Part shown: one piece after another, positions 30,367 through 41,400 of the stretch
Layout: each line of letters begins with the position of its first letter
How positions within the stretch are numbered: the first letter of the stretch is position 1
Program-made: the position numbers and the translations under genes
The notes under the pieces: generated by a model
The model's input: the letters and a program-made list of their open reading frames with translations, nothing else
The model's database searches: none
What the model was told of the DNA's origin: nothing
Assembly (NCBI GenBank): GCA_034401795.1
Contig: CM067366.1
Coordinates: 69,060,014-69,124,013 of the forward strand
From: Chaetoderma sp. LZ-2023a
Taxonomy: Eukaryota; Mollusca; Caudofoveata; Chaetodermatida; Chaetodermatidae
Reading direction: 5' to 3'
DNA length: 64,000 nt

Positions 30367-31710
30367 TTATTTTCTGAGGACTGAGACGGCGAGCGGGTTA
30401 GAAGTGTCATGGAGGTAATGGTCTGTAAAACTTGATTCACAGTGCCACTGGGATACTGACATAATGTCTTCAATAGAAACACCATTAAATAATGCCGTGG
30501 ATGTTACCACACCACGGACACTATGAGCCTTGGCTCTATCTACTTGAATTCCAGTGGCTGTCTTATGACAGAATTGAATAAATTCTACTATCCATCTGGA
30601 AATAGTGTCTCTTGAGGCCCTACCATGGGGTTCAATATATGACAACCATAGGGAACATGGGTCCGTCCACCAAACCTGAGTTCTTCTCTTGTACCTATTT
30701 AAAGCATGGACAGGACACCATGCTTTAGCACCAGGACACCATGCTTTAGATTTCCTCTCTCCATCCACCAATGAAGGTGATGAATGAGAGGGTCCAACAC
30801 TTGAATGCGCGAGTCCAGTGATCCTGAACTCTGTGTCCACTGAAACCATCAGACCTAACATTCTCAGATAGACTCGTGCTAGAATATAACGACTGTTGCA
30901 AACCAACTGAATGCATGAGAGGAGATTTTCCACTCTCTCCCGGGATGGATAAACATATCCTATCTCCAGATCTAAGAACATGCCCAGGTAAACAAACCTC
31001 TGGGATGGAGTCAGCTCTGATTTCTGAAAGTTGATTATCCAACCTAAATCTGTGAGAGCTTTCAGCAACCAGTCGTCTATGTAAGTGTGAACAGCTATAT
31101 TTCTCCTGTGGAGGTATGCCGTGATAGCAAGTACCACTCGAGTGAAGACCCTTGGAGCCGTCGCGATGCCGAATGGAAGAACTTTGAATTCCCATTGGCA
31201 TCCCTGAAAAGCAAATCTCAGGAACCGACGAAAACTCCTTGCAATTGGAATGTGGAAATAAGCATCCTTGAGATCTATTGATGCTGTCCACATCCCCTTC
31301 TCTAACCCCAACAACACCGATTTTATTGTTTCCATGTTGAAACTCGGTGTATCTATAAACTTGTTTAGAGGCTTGAGGTTGAAAATTGGTCTCCGCCCCC
31401 CGGTGTTCTTTGTCACAAGAAACACGTTTGAATAGAAGCCCGGACAATCTTGCGCCGATTGAATTGCTTCTTTTAGAATTAGAGATTCTATCTCCTCTTC
31501 TATGCACAACCGCTTGTCTGGATCTCTTGGAATTTGAGTCCAGACCGGTACCAGAGACAGATGCAATGGCGGACCGTTTACCCATTCTGGGCTGTATCCA
31601 CGCGAAAGCCATTGCAAGACTAAGCGGTCCTGAATTAACCGCTCCCACTTCTGAATGTGGCAAGTCAAACGACCTCCCACTGGTGCACCTAGGGTTGACG
31701 GGGTGCCCAT
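30367..31710 (-). CDS. chimeric DIRS RT-tyrosine recombinase frame created by deletion
   Basis: The ORF has 447 codons with a true ATG (31708-31710). Residues 1 to about 300 are a DIRS RT: the N-terminal VGGRL, FNLKPLNKFI, SIDLKDAYFHIP, LPFGIATAPRVFT and YIDDWLL, but 18 residues are missing just after YIDDWLLKA compared with element A. The frame then jumps near KSKAWCPGAKAWCP into the C-terminal half of the recombinase (AHSVRGV, QWHCESSFTDHYLHD), ending at 30367. RNase H, the methyltransferase-like region and the N-terminal recombinase half are gone. A short repeated segment at the join (CACCATGCTTTAG twice, 30718-30752) marks the deletion point. It is probably inactive but fully open. Confidence 0.85.
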   Translation of the reverse strand: MGTPSTLGAPVGGRLTCHIQKWERLIQDRLVLQWLSRGYSPEWVNGPPLHLSLVPVWTQIPRDPDKRLCIEEEIESLILKEAIQSAQDCPGFYSNVFLVTKNTGGRRPIFNLKPLNKFIDTPSFNMETIKSVLLGLEKGMWTASIDLKDAYFHIPIARSFRRFLRFAFQGCQWEFKVLPFGIATAPRVFTRVVLAITAYLHRRNIAVHTYIDDWLLKALTDLGWIINFQKSELTPSQRFVYLGMFLDLEIGYVYPSRERVENLLSCIQLVCNSRYILARVYLRMLGLMVSVDTEFRITGLAHSSVGPSHSSPSLVDGERKSKAWCPGAKAWCPVHALNRYKRRTQVWWTDPCSLWLSYIEPHGRASRDTISRWIVEFIQFCHKTATGIQVDRAKAHSVRGVVTSTALFNGVSIEDIMSVSQWHCESSFTDHYLHDTSNPLAVSVLRK

Positions 31711-31790
31711 GAATTTTAGAAGTGGGTGTGTCTGGTACGAGTGACAACACCTGAGTGGTACCAGGGGTAACCGGAAAAACTTTTAGCCCA

Positions 31791-33618
31791 TCAGGCCCGG
31801 TTACGTGCCGCTCCTCGCGCGCCAAGCCCAGCACCACGTGCACCTCGGTGCGTGGGCTGCTGTCTGGCTGGCTGCGCCTGAGGCGCTGGCTGATGTACAG
31901 CAGCACGCTGCTGCTGACACGGCCGATGCGGTCTCTGAACCCGGCCGGCCTGCTGGTCTCTGACAATGCCAGCACCGTCACAAGCATACTCCTGTCGAGC
32001 AGCAGAGGGCTGAACACGCACGTGTTCTCTGCGCAGCACTTCAAACTGTGCGCGCAGCGCCCTCCGGTTATTCACCAAAGTCACTGTCTCTTGGAGGTGC
32101 CGACAACCTTCACCTCCAAAAAGACCAGGACCCACCATCGGCGCTTGCAACAAGCGCGACTTGAGCTCCTGAGACGGGCACAAATTGTCCAACGCAAAAG
32201 TGCGCCTCGTCCTCAGTGACTTGGTGACTGACCTAGTCAGACAGTCCAACGCCAGGTTGATCCCATCCTGGATGGCTCGTTGGACTGTCATGGGGCTAGG
32301 TTGTTGCTGCACCGAGGCTGCTACTACCCCCGATAGCAGCTGAGACACATGTGAGCTCTCCTCGGTGTCGCACAAGGCGGCATTAGCCGAGCGCATAGCG
32401 CCCGAGCACAATGCTCCCATGTCAGCATGGGAACCCGGCCGTGTATCTTCTCCCAGAGCGGCACAGTCTGGGCGTTAGGCCATATCGAGCATACTGACTA
32501 GCAGTAACCCGACATCGCCTAGCAACCTCGCGGGGGGGGGGCTTTGCGAGGCAATCTTTCGGTCAAATCGACTCCTCTGCCGCCGAGATCATATCTAAGA
32601 TATGTTCAGCATATGGCAGAGACAGTCGTGTTGGCCAATGGCTTTGCCTGTAACCATGCCCGAGGGTTACCGGCGGCTGTTTTGTCCACGGAGAGCTCTG
32701 GTCTGACAGCGAGGAGCCACGCGCACGCTTCAGACCAGTCTTCATCCGTGGCTACCTGCGAATTGCCGACGAGCAGCGGGCCCTCGTCATCCTGAATGGC
32801 ATTCGCAGGTAGGGCCGAGGAGGCTATAGACGAATCCGGCTGCCCAGCGAATCCATACGGGCCCGCGAGGGCTGGCATAACATTCTCCATAGGCTGACCG
32901 GGCATCAAGGTTGCGCTTGTGTGTGGGGTATCATGCACACCAGCGCGGCCCGGATCGTCCGTATGAGATTCCACGCTTAAGCGTGGAATCTTATACGGGC
33001 AGCCGTCCGCTCCAAACCGGCCCACAGGCTGAATCATGAAACCTGCTTCCGAGGGAACAGTGCCATAGGTGCGAGCGGCCACGCTCCCCATGAGAGGAGT
33101 GTAGACGCTCGCATCCATGTCTTCATAATCATCCTGTGTACCGAGCAGGTAGTCTTCATCATCTTCCTGGTCAGGAAAGTTAGACTCTGGGTTAGCAAGA
33201 AAAACTAACCCAGACTGACCAGGAGAATGCCCGAAAGCAGATGAGCGTACTCCGCGAGTGATCGTGGTCAACCCGCTGGTCGGGTCCCACCTGATGCTGC
33301 TCGCGCCGCTGGATCACCAGGCGATGCGAACATCAAGCCTGGGTCCAAGACGGCCGCCCCTGGATCACTAAACACTTTGTCCGAGCTAGTAGGGCATGAT
33401 CCAGGGACGGGGGCTACCTGCACTGAGGTTGATGCGCAGGAAGTTGAAACACCTGTGCCCGGCAACATGCCGCTAAGCATGTCAAGCATCAGATCTTTCA
33501 ACGTCCTGCGCATCTCACCCATTAACTTAACCTTGAAGGCCTTGAGCTCACCCTTCTCAAAGGCCTTCTTCTTACCATCCTTCTTTGCCTTCTTGCCCTC
33601 CTCAACCATCAGCTTAGC
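31791..33618 (-). pseudogene. DIRS gag remnant in three frames (element C)
   Basis: Three successive open pieces lie in three different frames: 33618-33268, 33271-32606 and 32420-31791. The first has a strong acceptor TTCTTTGCTTTACAG at 33619-33633 and reads AKLMVEEGKKAKKDG, a lysine-rich stretch. The last carries ALDCLTRSVTKSL, RTRRTFALDNL and APMVGPGLFGG, the same conserved block as the gag of element B. A G-run at 32532-32541 is a likely indel site between the second and third pieces. As gag it would bind RNA; the frame breaks make this copy a pseudogene unless two frameshifts occur. Confidence 0.75.
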
Positions 33619-34709
33619 CTGTAAAGCAAAGAATTCAGAGGTTAGATCCCCTCCCCCACGCTTTACAAATGACACATTTGTTAGACAGCCTACAAACTGA
33701 ACAAAGATGGCAAGGGTAGGGGAAGAATCTAGCCTTCATAGGCTTGAAGCATGATGGACATTACTTCTGAAAGGGAAGGCATATGAAGACAATGAGTATT
33801 ATAGTTTGCAAAAACTTGTTATTTGACTATTAGTACAAAACAAGAACAAACTCGAGAGAAGACACCCACTTTTATTACAGACAACCCTGACGGGACAGCA
33901 GACTTCTCTTGTTAATAATAATCAATCACAACCAGGATCCCAAATTAAGAATGAGAGAGAGAAAGATTATTGACTATCTAGATATCTCTCCACATTCATA
34001 ATAAAGGGTGATAAAAACATCAAAAAGATTTCTCTAAACTAAGATTATGATATCAAGGAAAGAGAAGAAACTCTGGTTGATTATGACATCAAACCTCAAT
34101 CCAACAGCTCCTTCAAGGAGAGGGGACATCAGAAATGAATGCAAGAAATATCTAGAGACTAAAGACATTCATTACTCCCGAATAATATGATATTAAATTA
34201 TATATATTTGAGAACCCATGCACACACAAGAGAGAATACAGTGCAATAACAAATGGCAGCAGAAATTTGTGAATATTTCAAATAATTATATGCCATACCT
34301 AATAAACTCCCTTAGCCTGAGCACAGGCAAAACCATCCTCTTGTGCAGGAGAACACGTCCATCCATCCGCCGAGACTCTTCTTTCTGTAGACCAGATGAG
34401 GGGGATAGGACAAAAGGAAGGAGATATTTCTTTTATTCATTTACTATATCTCCAACCCTTAGACATATCACAATGATAAGTCAAAAAAGAGAGGTGAACA
34501 ACCTTCGAGAGAAGAACAGGAACCCTTACTATCCATAAGTTGACCATGTGACCACAAAGCACAAGGGATTAATAGCCCTAGGCGCTGGGAGAAATTTAAC
34601 AAGGATTCCCAGCGCCTGAAAATGCGGTAACGCCAAAATGGCCGCGAACGAAAACAGGTAACATATAAAAGTTACAAGTCTTACAAATTAATATATGGAA
34701 CAATATCAC
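33619..34709 (-). other. inferred gag intron region and 5' leader of DIRS element C
   Basis: No conserved frame is visible. A possible internal exon with acceptor CATCTGGTCTACAG lies near 34397, but its reading is degenerate. Confidence 0.35.
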
Positions 34710-34757
34710 CTTAATGGATGAAGAATAGGACTCCTCTGACACTTTTGCATCAGCCAT
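34710..34757 (-). CDS. possible first coding exon of gag in DIRS element C
   Basis: ATG at 34755-34757 opens MADAKVSEESYSSSIK and then meets AAG|GTGATA, a plausible donor, just inside the 5' terminal repeat. The position and length match the 11-residue first exon proposed for element B (20135-20103), also phase 0. A middle exon with the cysteine cluster is expected between here and 33618 but was not clearly found. Inferred only. Confidence 0.4.
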
Positions 34758-34805
34758 TATGAATTAAAGATGATAATAGACAGTGAAAATTCTCCATAAA
34801 GAGCT

Positions 34806-35003
34806 CTCAGCCAATATATTAGAAAACGGAAGTACCAGTATGCGCATGCGCAGTAGGTGGGGTCTGACATGTGCATGACTGTGTACATCCACCTGCCCAT
34901 TAGGGGCACCTAACTTTGTATAATTCTGAATATTATTGAACTTAGAGCCGATATACTAGTATATCAAGAGTGTTAGGGAGGTAAGTATGTTCTCATGAGG
35001 TGA
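34806..35003 (-). repeat. 5' inverted terminal repeat of DIRS element C
   Basis: It is the reverse complement of 29443-29630, and includes CAGTATGCGCATGCGCAGTAG and TAGGGGCACCTAACTTTG. It ends GTTCTCATGAGGTGA before AAT. Confidence 0.88.
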
Positions 35004-35364
35004 AATGGTATTGCTGAAAAAAAACTATGTTTTGTCATTATCCAACTGATCATGACTTTTTAATGCAAAGGTGATTGTGTCATGCTAGCTTATTATCAAG
35101 AAATACTTGTTTCAATCTGGGGCGCTGTTTAATGCTTAACCAAACATGAAATTTAAACCACTAATCTAAGTTAAACACAAAATGTTAATGTTGAAAAATC
35201 CCCGTTTTTTTTATCAAGTTCACAATGACCTTGACCATGTCATCTCATTATAAGGAAGCATGTGTCGAGGATTGGATCTATCTAGTATGATTAACTGATT
35301 AACCAAACACGAGATACATGGAGCCAAAACGCAAACTAGATGCCACTGCCATCATCACTAGATT

Positions 35365-36421
35365 AGACGCGAGCGATTTTTTGATTTAATTGTGAAGTTC
35401 GATTTATTTTTAAAATCGCGATTTTTACGATGTAATTGAGGAAAAATCGGAAAATCGTCAAAAATTTCATGTTTTTCTAAAATCTGAAGTGTGTACTTTT
35501 CAGTCGCATTTTATCAGTACATGAGAACAATTATAATCGATTCACGCCCGTGTTCATATCCCGCCGTGCCGAATTATTACTAATCACAACACAAAGCGCT
35601 ACAATAAACAAGCTACAATTAATAATAGCGAGGTAACACCTTTGTCAATGAGAAAACCAGCTAGTTACTCCATCGAATCACCATATAATTTTCTTTCTTT
35701 CGCTGCAGACCCTGAGTCTGTCGTGAAATGCCAAGTATATACTTAGTTACAGAGTGTTAGGCAATCAGTGAACATAATTCTTTTTAATTCTAGGGTTAGC
35801 AATTTCAGGCGGTGTAATAATTTTTCCTTTTTGATTCGGTTGTCATATCAAATTAAAGAAAATAAAGCAACAGCATTCCAGGTTGTTTGATTTTGGACTG
35901 TGCTTTCTGTTGATTACTCTTAAATGTAAATTGCACATTCTGAAAGCAACTATAAACTGCTCCATAGGACGAGTTTACACCGTTACACTCATACCTACTC
36001 AAAGCTCCAGTCCTATGTATGTGGATTGCCCAGTATCTCCCCGAAACTCATCCTACAAAGGGAGGCTATAAGCGGAAGCTGATACAACATGTAATTTATA
36101 TTTTAATCTCGGCGACATTTTTAATGTTTATTAAACTATACGCAATATTTAGGCAGTCCAAATTAATAATTTCACTCCCGCGATGATGGATATAAAGTAT
36201 ACATTCAGCATAGACGTAGGATGGTAAGAATTTGGCGCATGAAAATGTGTTCTAATTTAGTGCTATTTTTGTATCATTTATTTCAACTTTTTCTAGAAAC
36301 AAGTCACGTTACACCGGTTTATACTTTTGGGAATTTGGACCTATGATTTAATTGAAAATCGCAAATTTTTTTTATAAAATCGATCGTGTTGTTTCAAAGC
36401 AAAAATCGCGCCAGCCTACAG
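35365..36421. mobile_element. hAT-like non-autonomous element, copy 1
   Basis: The ends TAGACGCGAGCGATTTTTTG and (read inwards) TAGGCTGGCGCGATTTTTGC form imperfect inverted repeats. The body matches, in reverse orientation, 46734-46850 and 47700-48231 (for example GCTGCAGACCCTGAGTCTGTCG at 35703 against CGACAGACTCGGGGTCTGCAGC-like sequence near 47950). No coding frame and no clear target duplication are seen in this copy. Confidence 0.7.
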
Positions 36422-36684
36422 GTATTACAATAAGTCAATTTATTTCAGAAAAACTGGTGTCATATTTGAGGCAGACAGAGTTATAAGTTATCGAGATTGC
36501 AGCAGGTTTTCTCCCATGATTCATCAGTCGTTTTTGTGAGAAGTGCGCAAATTAGTGATTTTACTGCGCATCTACATCACATCATATGGTATAAAGCCCA
36601 TTGTGGTACCAATTGCTATATGTACTACTGAATGGGACATTGCAGACTTGATAGTATACTATATTATGAATTACTGTGAACAAC

Positions 36685-36715
36685 AACTTGTGTGTGTGTG
36701 TGCGTGCGTGCGTGT
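36685..36715. repeat. (TG)n/(CGTG)n microsatellite at the edge of a PHKA exon
   Basis: TGTGTGTGTGTGCGTGCGTGCGTG lies about 30 bp past the donor of the exon 36746-36952. Confidence 0.85.
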
Positions 36716-36745
36716 ACAGAATGAATGACTAACTAAATCACTAAC

Positions 36746-36952
36746 CTGATCTTCAATGAAGAGATTATTAGCGTCTTGCACGAGTTGTTCAATATGAATA
36801 GTACGGTTCAGATTTAGCGCACCATTATCATTTTCCACGAGTAGAGTGAGAATCATCAATCCCTCGACCATCAACTGTCGATACTCGGGTTGCGGGATCC
36901 TGTTAAGCACCATCTCTACTTGCAGCGCAAATTTCAATTCTCCTGGTGTCAT
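36746..36952 (-). CDS. PHKA: phosphorylase b kinase regulatory subunit alpha, penultimate exon
   Basis: The exon lies between the acceptor TGTTTATCTTTTAG (36953-36966) and the donor CAG|GTTAGTG (36745), and has exactly 69 codons. It begins MTPGELKFALQVEMVLNRIP and contains QPEYRQLMVEGLMILTLL and EQLVQDANNLFIEDQ, a block highly conserved in PHK alpha and to a lesser degree beta subunits. This is the region near the C-terminus thought to take part in subunit contacts. Both ends are phase 0. The Met is internal, not a start. Confidence 0.92.
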
Positions 36953-37164
36953 CTAAAAGATAAACAGTTCACATTATATCAGACTTAAACTCTTATCACA
37001 CTGATGTTGATGGTTACAGAGGCAGTAGAAGGCTGGTGCACATATTGGAAACTCTGCTGCTGAAAACTGCCAGCTACAGCAACATTATTTCTGGGGAAAA
37101 AACCATTATAATATGATAGGAAATGGAATTAAGGAAGTAGCACCTTCAGTGCTCTAGAGGTTAA

Positions 37165-37240
37165 TTGCCTGATGGTCACTCCAGCCAAAACAGCTCCTGC
37201 AGTTGTTTTGAGAAATGTTCATTTGCAGATCAAGTGACAA
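37165..37240. repeat. fragment of a P1 element
   Basis: Only one end (CTCCAGCCAAAACAGCTCCTGCAG to GTTCATTTGCAGATCAAG) remains. Confidence 0.45.
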
Positions 37241-37659
37241 TAGTTAATGAATACTCACTAATTTTTAGAATAACAATCCCCAACGGACGTTTAATAATTC
37301 TTTTGTTACTTAGACACATGTTATAAAATTAATTGGCCTGTTTAGATGCCTGTACACTAAACACGCTTCGTGAAATTGTGACTAAACATAAGCGCGTGAT
37401 CATGAAAGCTCCACGCGATTAAGAAATAAACACCTTTCGTAAATTTGGCCCTAATGTGTATTTAAAAAGGATAAATCTGACAATTTATCACAAAAGAATT
37501 TCAGACCAGTTGTGAAAAATTCATCTCTTTAAAAGCTGTATACTTATTATAAGTTGTATCGGTGCTAAAGTTTCCAATATTGAGCATAAAGCTAGATAAA
37601 TCATACAAACAGTAGCAAGGGCGCTTTCGAGTTTATCCATCTAGCATGACGTCATAATC

Positions 37660-37990
37660 ACCTAGATGATGTGTACGATGACATCATAATTAATTATGGC
37701 ATGAATGACTTCATTTAGCCCATCTTTAACGCTTAAATCTGACACATTGTATGAATTGTGTCTTTATCCGTTAATAAACATTGTTGAATATATTGAAACT
37801 AATTTGACTGAGTGCTGTTGCTGCCATATGCAGCAACAACACCCAGTCAAATTAGTTTCAAAATATTCAACAGCTTACCTGTATAGTTTTCTGGAAATTA
37901 GTAGTCAGGGATCGATCGATCCCAACACGAACGAGGTGTGGGTGGAGCTTAGCTAGTGATGGGCGGGCCATAGCTGAAACTGGAAAGGGC
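37660..37990. repeat. dispersed repeat with central P2 palindrome
   Basis: The palindrome 37783-37872 is almost perfect (GTTGAATATATTGAAACTAA... around CCATATGCAGCAAC). The flanks carry ATGACATCATAATTAATTATG on the left and GTGGGTGGAGCTTAGCTAG on the right, as in the other copies. Confidence 0.78.
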
Positions 37991-38045
37991 CAGTGATGAT
38001 ACACAGATGGAAGCAGTATGCCGGTCTCTTCTATACAAATCTTAC

Positions 38046-38099
38046 CTCTTTTGTCAAAGCCTGGTTAAGTACATAGCCTTCCATATAGATTATTGGACA
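38046..38099 (-). CDS. PHKA: phosphorylase b kinase regulatory subunit alpha, 54-bp microexon
   Basis: Acceptor TGTATGTGTTTCAG (38100-38113) and donor GAG|GTAAGAT (38045) frame 18 codons that read CPIIYMEGYVLNQALTKE. In vertebrate PHKA this position holds a segment of the form C-H-G-L-..-E-G-[FY]-V-L-..-T-R-E directly before MTPGE, and the fit in length, phase (0/0) and the EGYVL core is very good. It joins the exon ending VWKVLER (46361) to the one beginning MTPGELKF (36952). It is too short to be noticed as a frame of its own. Confidence 0.88.
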
Positions 38100-38187
38100 C
38101 TGAAACACATACAGACATTAACATGTGAAGCTGCTGCAGTTGAAAGTATAAAACTGAGATCTAGTGGGAGTAGGGTGTGTACATGTT

Positions 38188-38258
38188 TAGAATGTTGCTG
38201 CTGAAAGCTGTTGATGTAGACAGCAAGAGCTTCCAGCAGCATTCTTCTCAAAGTGAAC
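38188..38258. repeat. short foldback with GCTGCTG arms
   Basis: TTTAGAATGTTGCTGCTGAAAGC pairs imperfectly with GCTTCCAGCAGCATTCTTCTC. It is related in design to P2 but with a different arm. Confidence 0.55.
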
Positions 38259-38431
38259 ACCACTAGCTCTGCTAATGCAAACTGAACACTAAAAGTTGCT
38301 AAATCAGCAGTACTAAGGTGAAACACACGAGTACAAAATAAAAATTTTATTGCTGAATTAACAAATAAAAATTACAAAGAATAAATTATGAATAATAGAA
38401 CAAGTGTGTATGCACTATAATAAGAGGGATG

Positions 38432-38450
38432 ACAGACAGACAGACAGACA
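38432..38450. repeat. (GACA)n leading into the satellite
   Basis: Five CAGA/GACA units directly precede the first 32-bp monomer. Confidence 0.85.
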
Positions 38451-41400
38451 GCGATCACCCACACTGATTCATACTAGTGTCAGTGATCACCCACACTGAT
38501 TCATACTGGTGTCAGTGATCACCCACACTGATTCATACTGGTGTCAGCGATCACCCACACTGATTCAGACAAGTGTCAGCGATCACCCACCCTGATTCAT
38601 ACTAGTGTCAGTGATCACCCACACTGATTCATAGTAGTGTCACTGATCACCCACACTGATTCATACTAGTGTCAGTGATCACCCACACTGATTCATACTA
38701 GTGTCAGTGATCACCCACACTGATTCATACTAGTGTCAGCGATCACCCACACTGATTCATAGTAGTGTCACTGATCACCCACACTGATTCATACTAGTGT
38801 CACTGATCACCCACACTGATTCATACTAGTGTCAGTGATCACCCACACTGATTCATACTAGTGTCAGTGATCACCGACACTGATTCATACTAGTGTCAGT
38901 GATCACTCACCCTGATTCATACTAGTGTCAGTGATCACCCACACTGATTCATACTAGTGTCAGTGATCACCCACACTTATTCATACTAGTGTCAGTGATC
39001 ACCCACACTGATTCATACTAGTGTCAGTGATCACCCACACTGATTCATACTGGTGTCAGTGATCACCCACACTGATTCATACTAGTGTCAGTGATCACCC
39101 ACACTGATTCATACTAGTGTCACTGATCACCCACACTGATTCATAGTAGTGTCAGCAATCACCCACACTGATTCATACTGGTGTAAGCAATCACCCACAC
39201 TGATTCATACTAGTGTCAGCAATCACCCACACTGATTCAGACTAGTACCAGCAATCACCCACACTGATTCATACTAGTGTCAGTGATCACCCACCCTGAT
39301 TCATACTAGTGTCAGCAATCACCCACACTGATTCATACTAGTGTCAGTGATCACCCACACTGATTCATACTAGTGTCAGCAATCACCCACACTGATTCAG
39401 ACTAGTGTCAGTGATCACCCACACTGATTCATACTAGTGTCAGTGATCACCCACACTGATTCATACTAGTATCAGCGATCACCCACACTGATTGATACTA
39501 GTGTCAGTGATCACCCACACTGATTCATACTAGTGTCAGTGATCACCCACACTGATTGATACTAGTGTCAGTGATCACCCACACTGATTCATACTGGTGT
39601 CACTGATCACCCACACTGATTCATACTAGTGTCAGTGATCACCCACACTGATTCATACTGGTGTCAGTGATCACCCACACTGATTCATACTAGTGTCAGT
39701 GATCACCCACACTGATTCATACTGGTGTCAGTGATCACCCACACTGATTCATACTAGTGTCAGTGATCACCCACACTGATTCATACTAGTGTCACTGATC
39801 ACCCACACTGATTCATAGTAGTGTCAGCAATCACCCACACTGATTCATACTGATGTAAGCAATCACCCACACTGATTCATACTAGTGTCAGCAATCACCC
39901 ACACTGATTCAGACTAGTACCAGCAATCACCCACACTGATTCATACTAGTGTCAGTGATCACCCACCCTGATTCATACTAGTGTCAGCAATCACCCACAC
40001 TGATTCATACTAGTGTCAGTGATCACCCACACTGATTCATACTAGTGTCAGCAATCACCCACACTGATTCAGACTAGTGTCAGTGATCACCCACACTGAT
40101 TCATACTAGTGTCAGTGATCACCCACACTGATTCATACTAGTATCAGCGATCACCCACACTGATTGATACTAGTGTCAGTGATCACCCACACTGATTCAT
40201 ACTAGTGTCAGTGATCACCCACACTGATTGATACTAGTGTCAGTGATCACCCACACTGATTCATACTGGTGTCACTGATCACCCACACTGATTCATACTA
40301 GTGTCAGTGATCACCCACACTGATTCATACTGGTGTCAGTGATCACCCACACTGATTCATACTAGTGTCAGTGATCACCCACACTGATTCATACTGGTGT
40401 CAGTGATCACCCACACTGATTCATACTAGTGTCAGTGATCACCCACACTGATTCATACTAGTGTCACTGATCACCCACACTGATTCATAGTAGTGTCAGC
40501 AATCACCCACACTGATTCATACTGATGTAAGCAATCACCCACACTGATTCATACTAGTGTCAGCAATCACCCACACTGATTCAGACTAGTACCAGCAATC
40601 ACCCACACTGATTCATACTAGTGTCAGTGATCACCCACCCTGATTCATACTAGTGTCAGCAATCACCCACACTGATTCATACTAGTGTCAGTGATCACCC
40701 ACACTGATTCATACTAGTGTCAGCAATCACCCACACTGATTCAGACTAGTGTCAGTGATCACCCACACTGATTCATACTAGTGTCAGTGATCACCCACAC
40801 TGATTCATACTAGTATCAGCGATCACCCACACTGATTGATACTAGTGTCAGTGATCACCCACACTGATTCATACTAGTGTCAGTGATCACCCACACTGAT
40901 TGATACTAGTGTCAGTGATCACCCACACTGATTCATACTGGTGTCACTGATCACCCACACTGATTCATACTAGTGTCAGTGATCACCCACACTGATTCAT
41001 ACTGGTGTCAGTGATCACCCACACTGATTCATACTAGTGTCAGTGATCACCCACACTGATTGATACTGGTGTCAGTGATCACCCACACTGATTCATACTA
41101 GTGCTAGCAATCACCCACACTGATTCATACTAGTGTCAGTGATCACCCACACTGATTCATACTAGTGTCAGTGATCACCCACACTGATTCATACTAGTGT
41201 CAGTGATCACCCACCCTGATTCATACTAGTGTCAGCGATCACCCACACTGATTCATACTAGTGTCAGTGATCACCACACTGATTCATACTAGTGTCAGTG
41301 ATCACCCACACTGATTCATACTAGTGTCAGCAATCACCCACACTGATTCATACTAGTGTCAGTGATCACCCACACTGATTCAGACTAGTACCAGCAATCA

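Larger units (their letters stand above)
29406..35003 (-). mobile_element. DIRS-type retrotransposon C, internally deleted, in a PHKA intron
   Basis: The inverted terminal repeats (about 29443-29630 and 34806-34991) are nearly identical. AAT flanks both ends (29403-29405; 35004-35006). The internal complementary region spans about 29690-29790. The gag frame is broken by two frame changes, and the middle (RNase H, methyltransferase-like region and first part of the recombinase) is deleted. The element lies in the sense direction of PHKA within its last intron, so its own splice sites could affect that transcript. It is non-autonomous now. Confidence 0.9.

Noticed and set aside
32606..32795. 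Short frames on both strands across the gag remnant as separate genes
   Set aside because: They overlap the conserved gag pieces of element C and have no support of their own.
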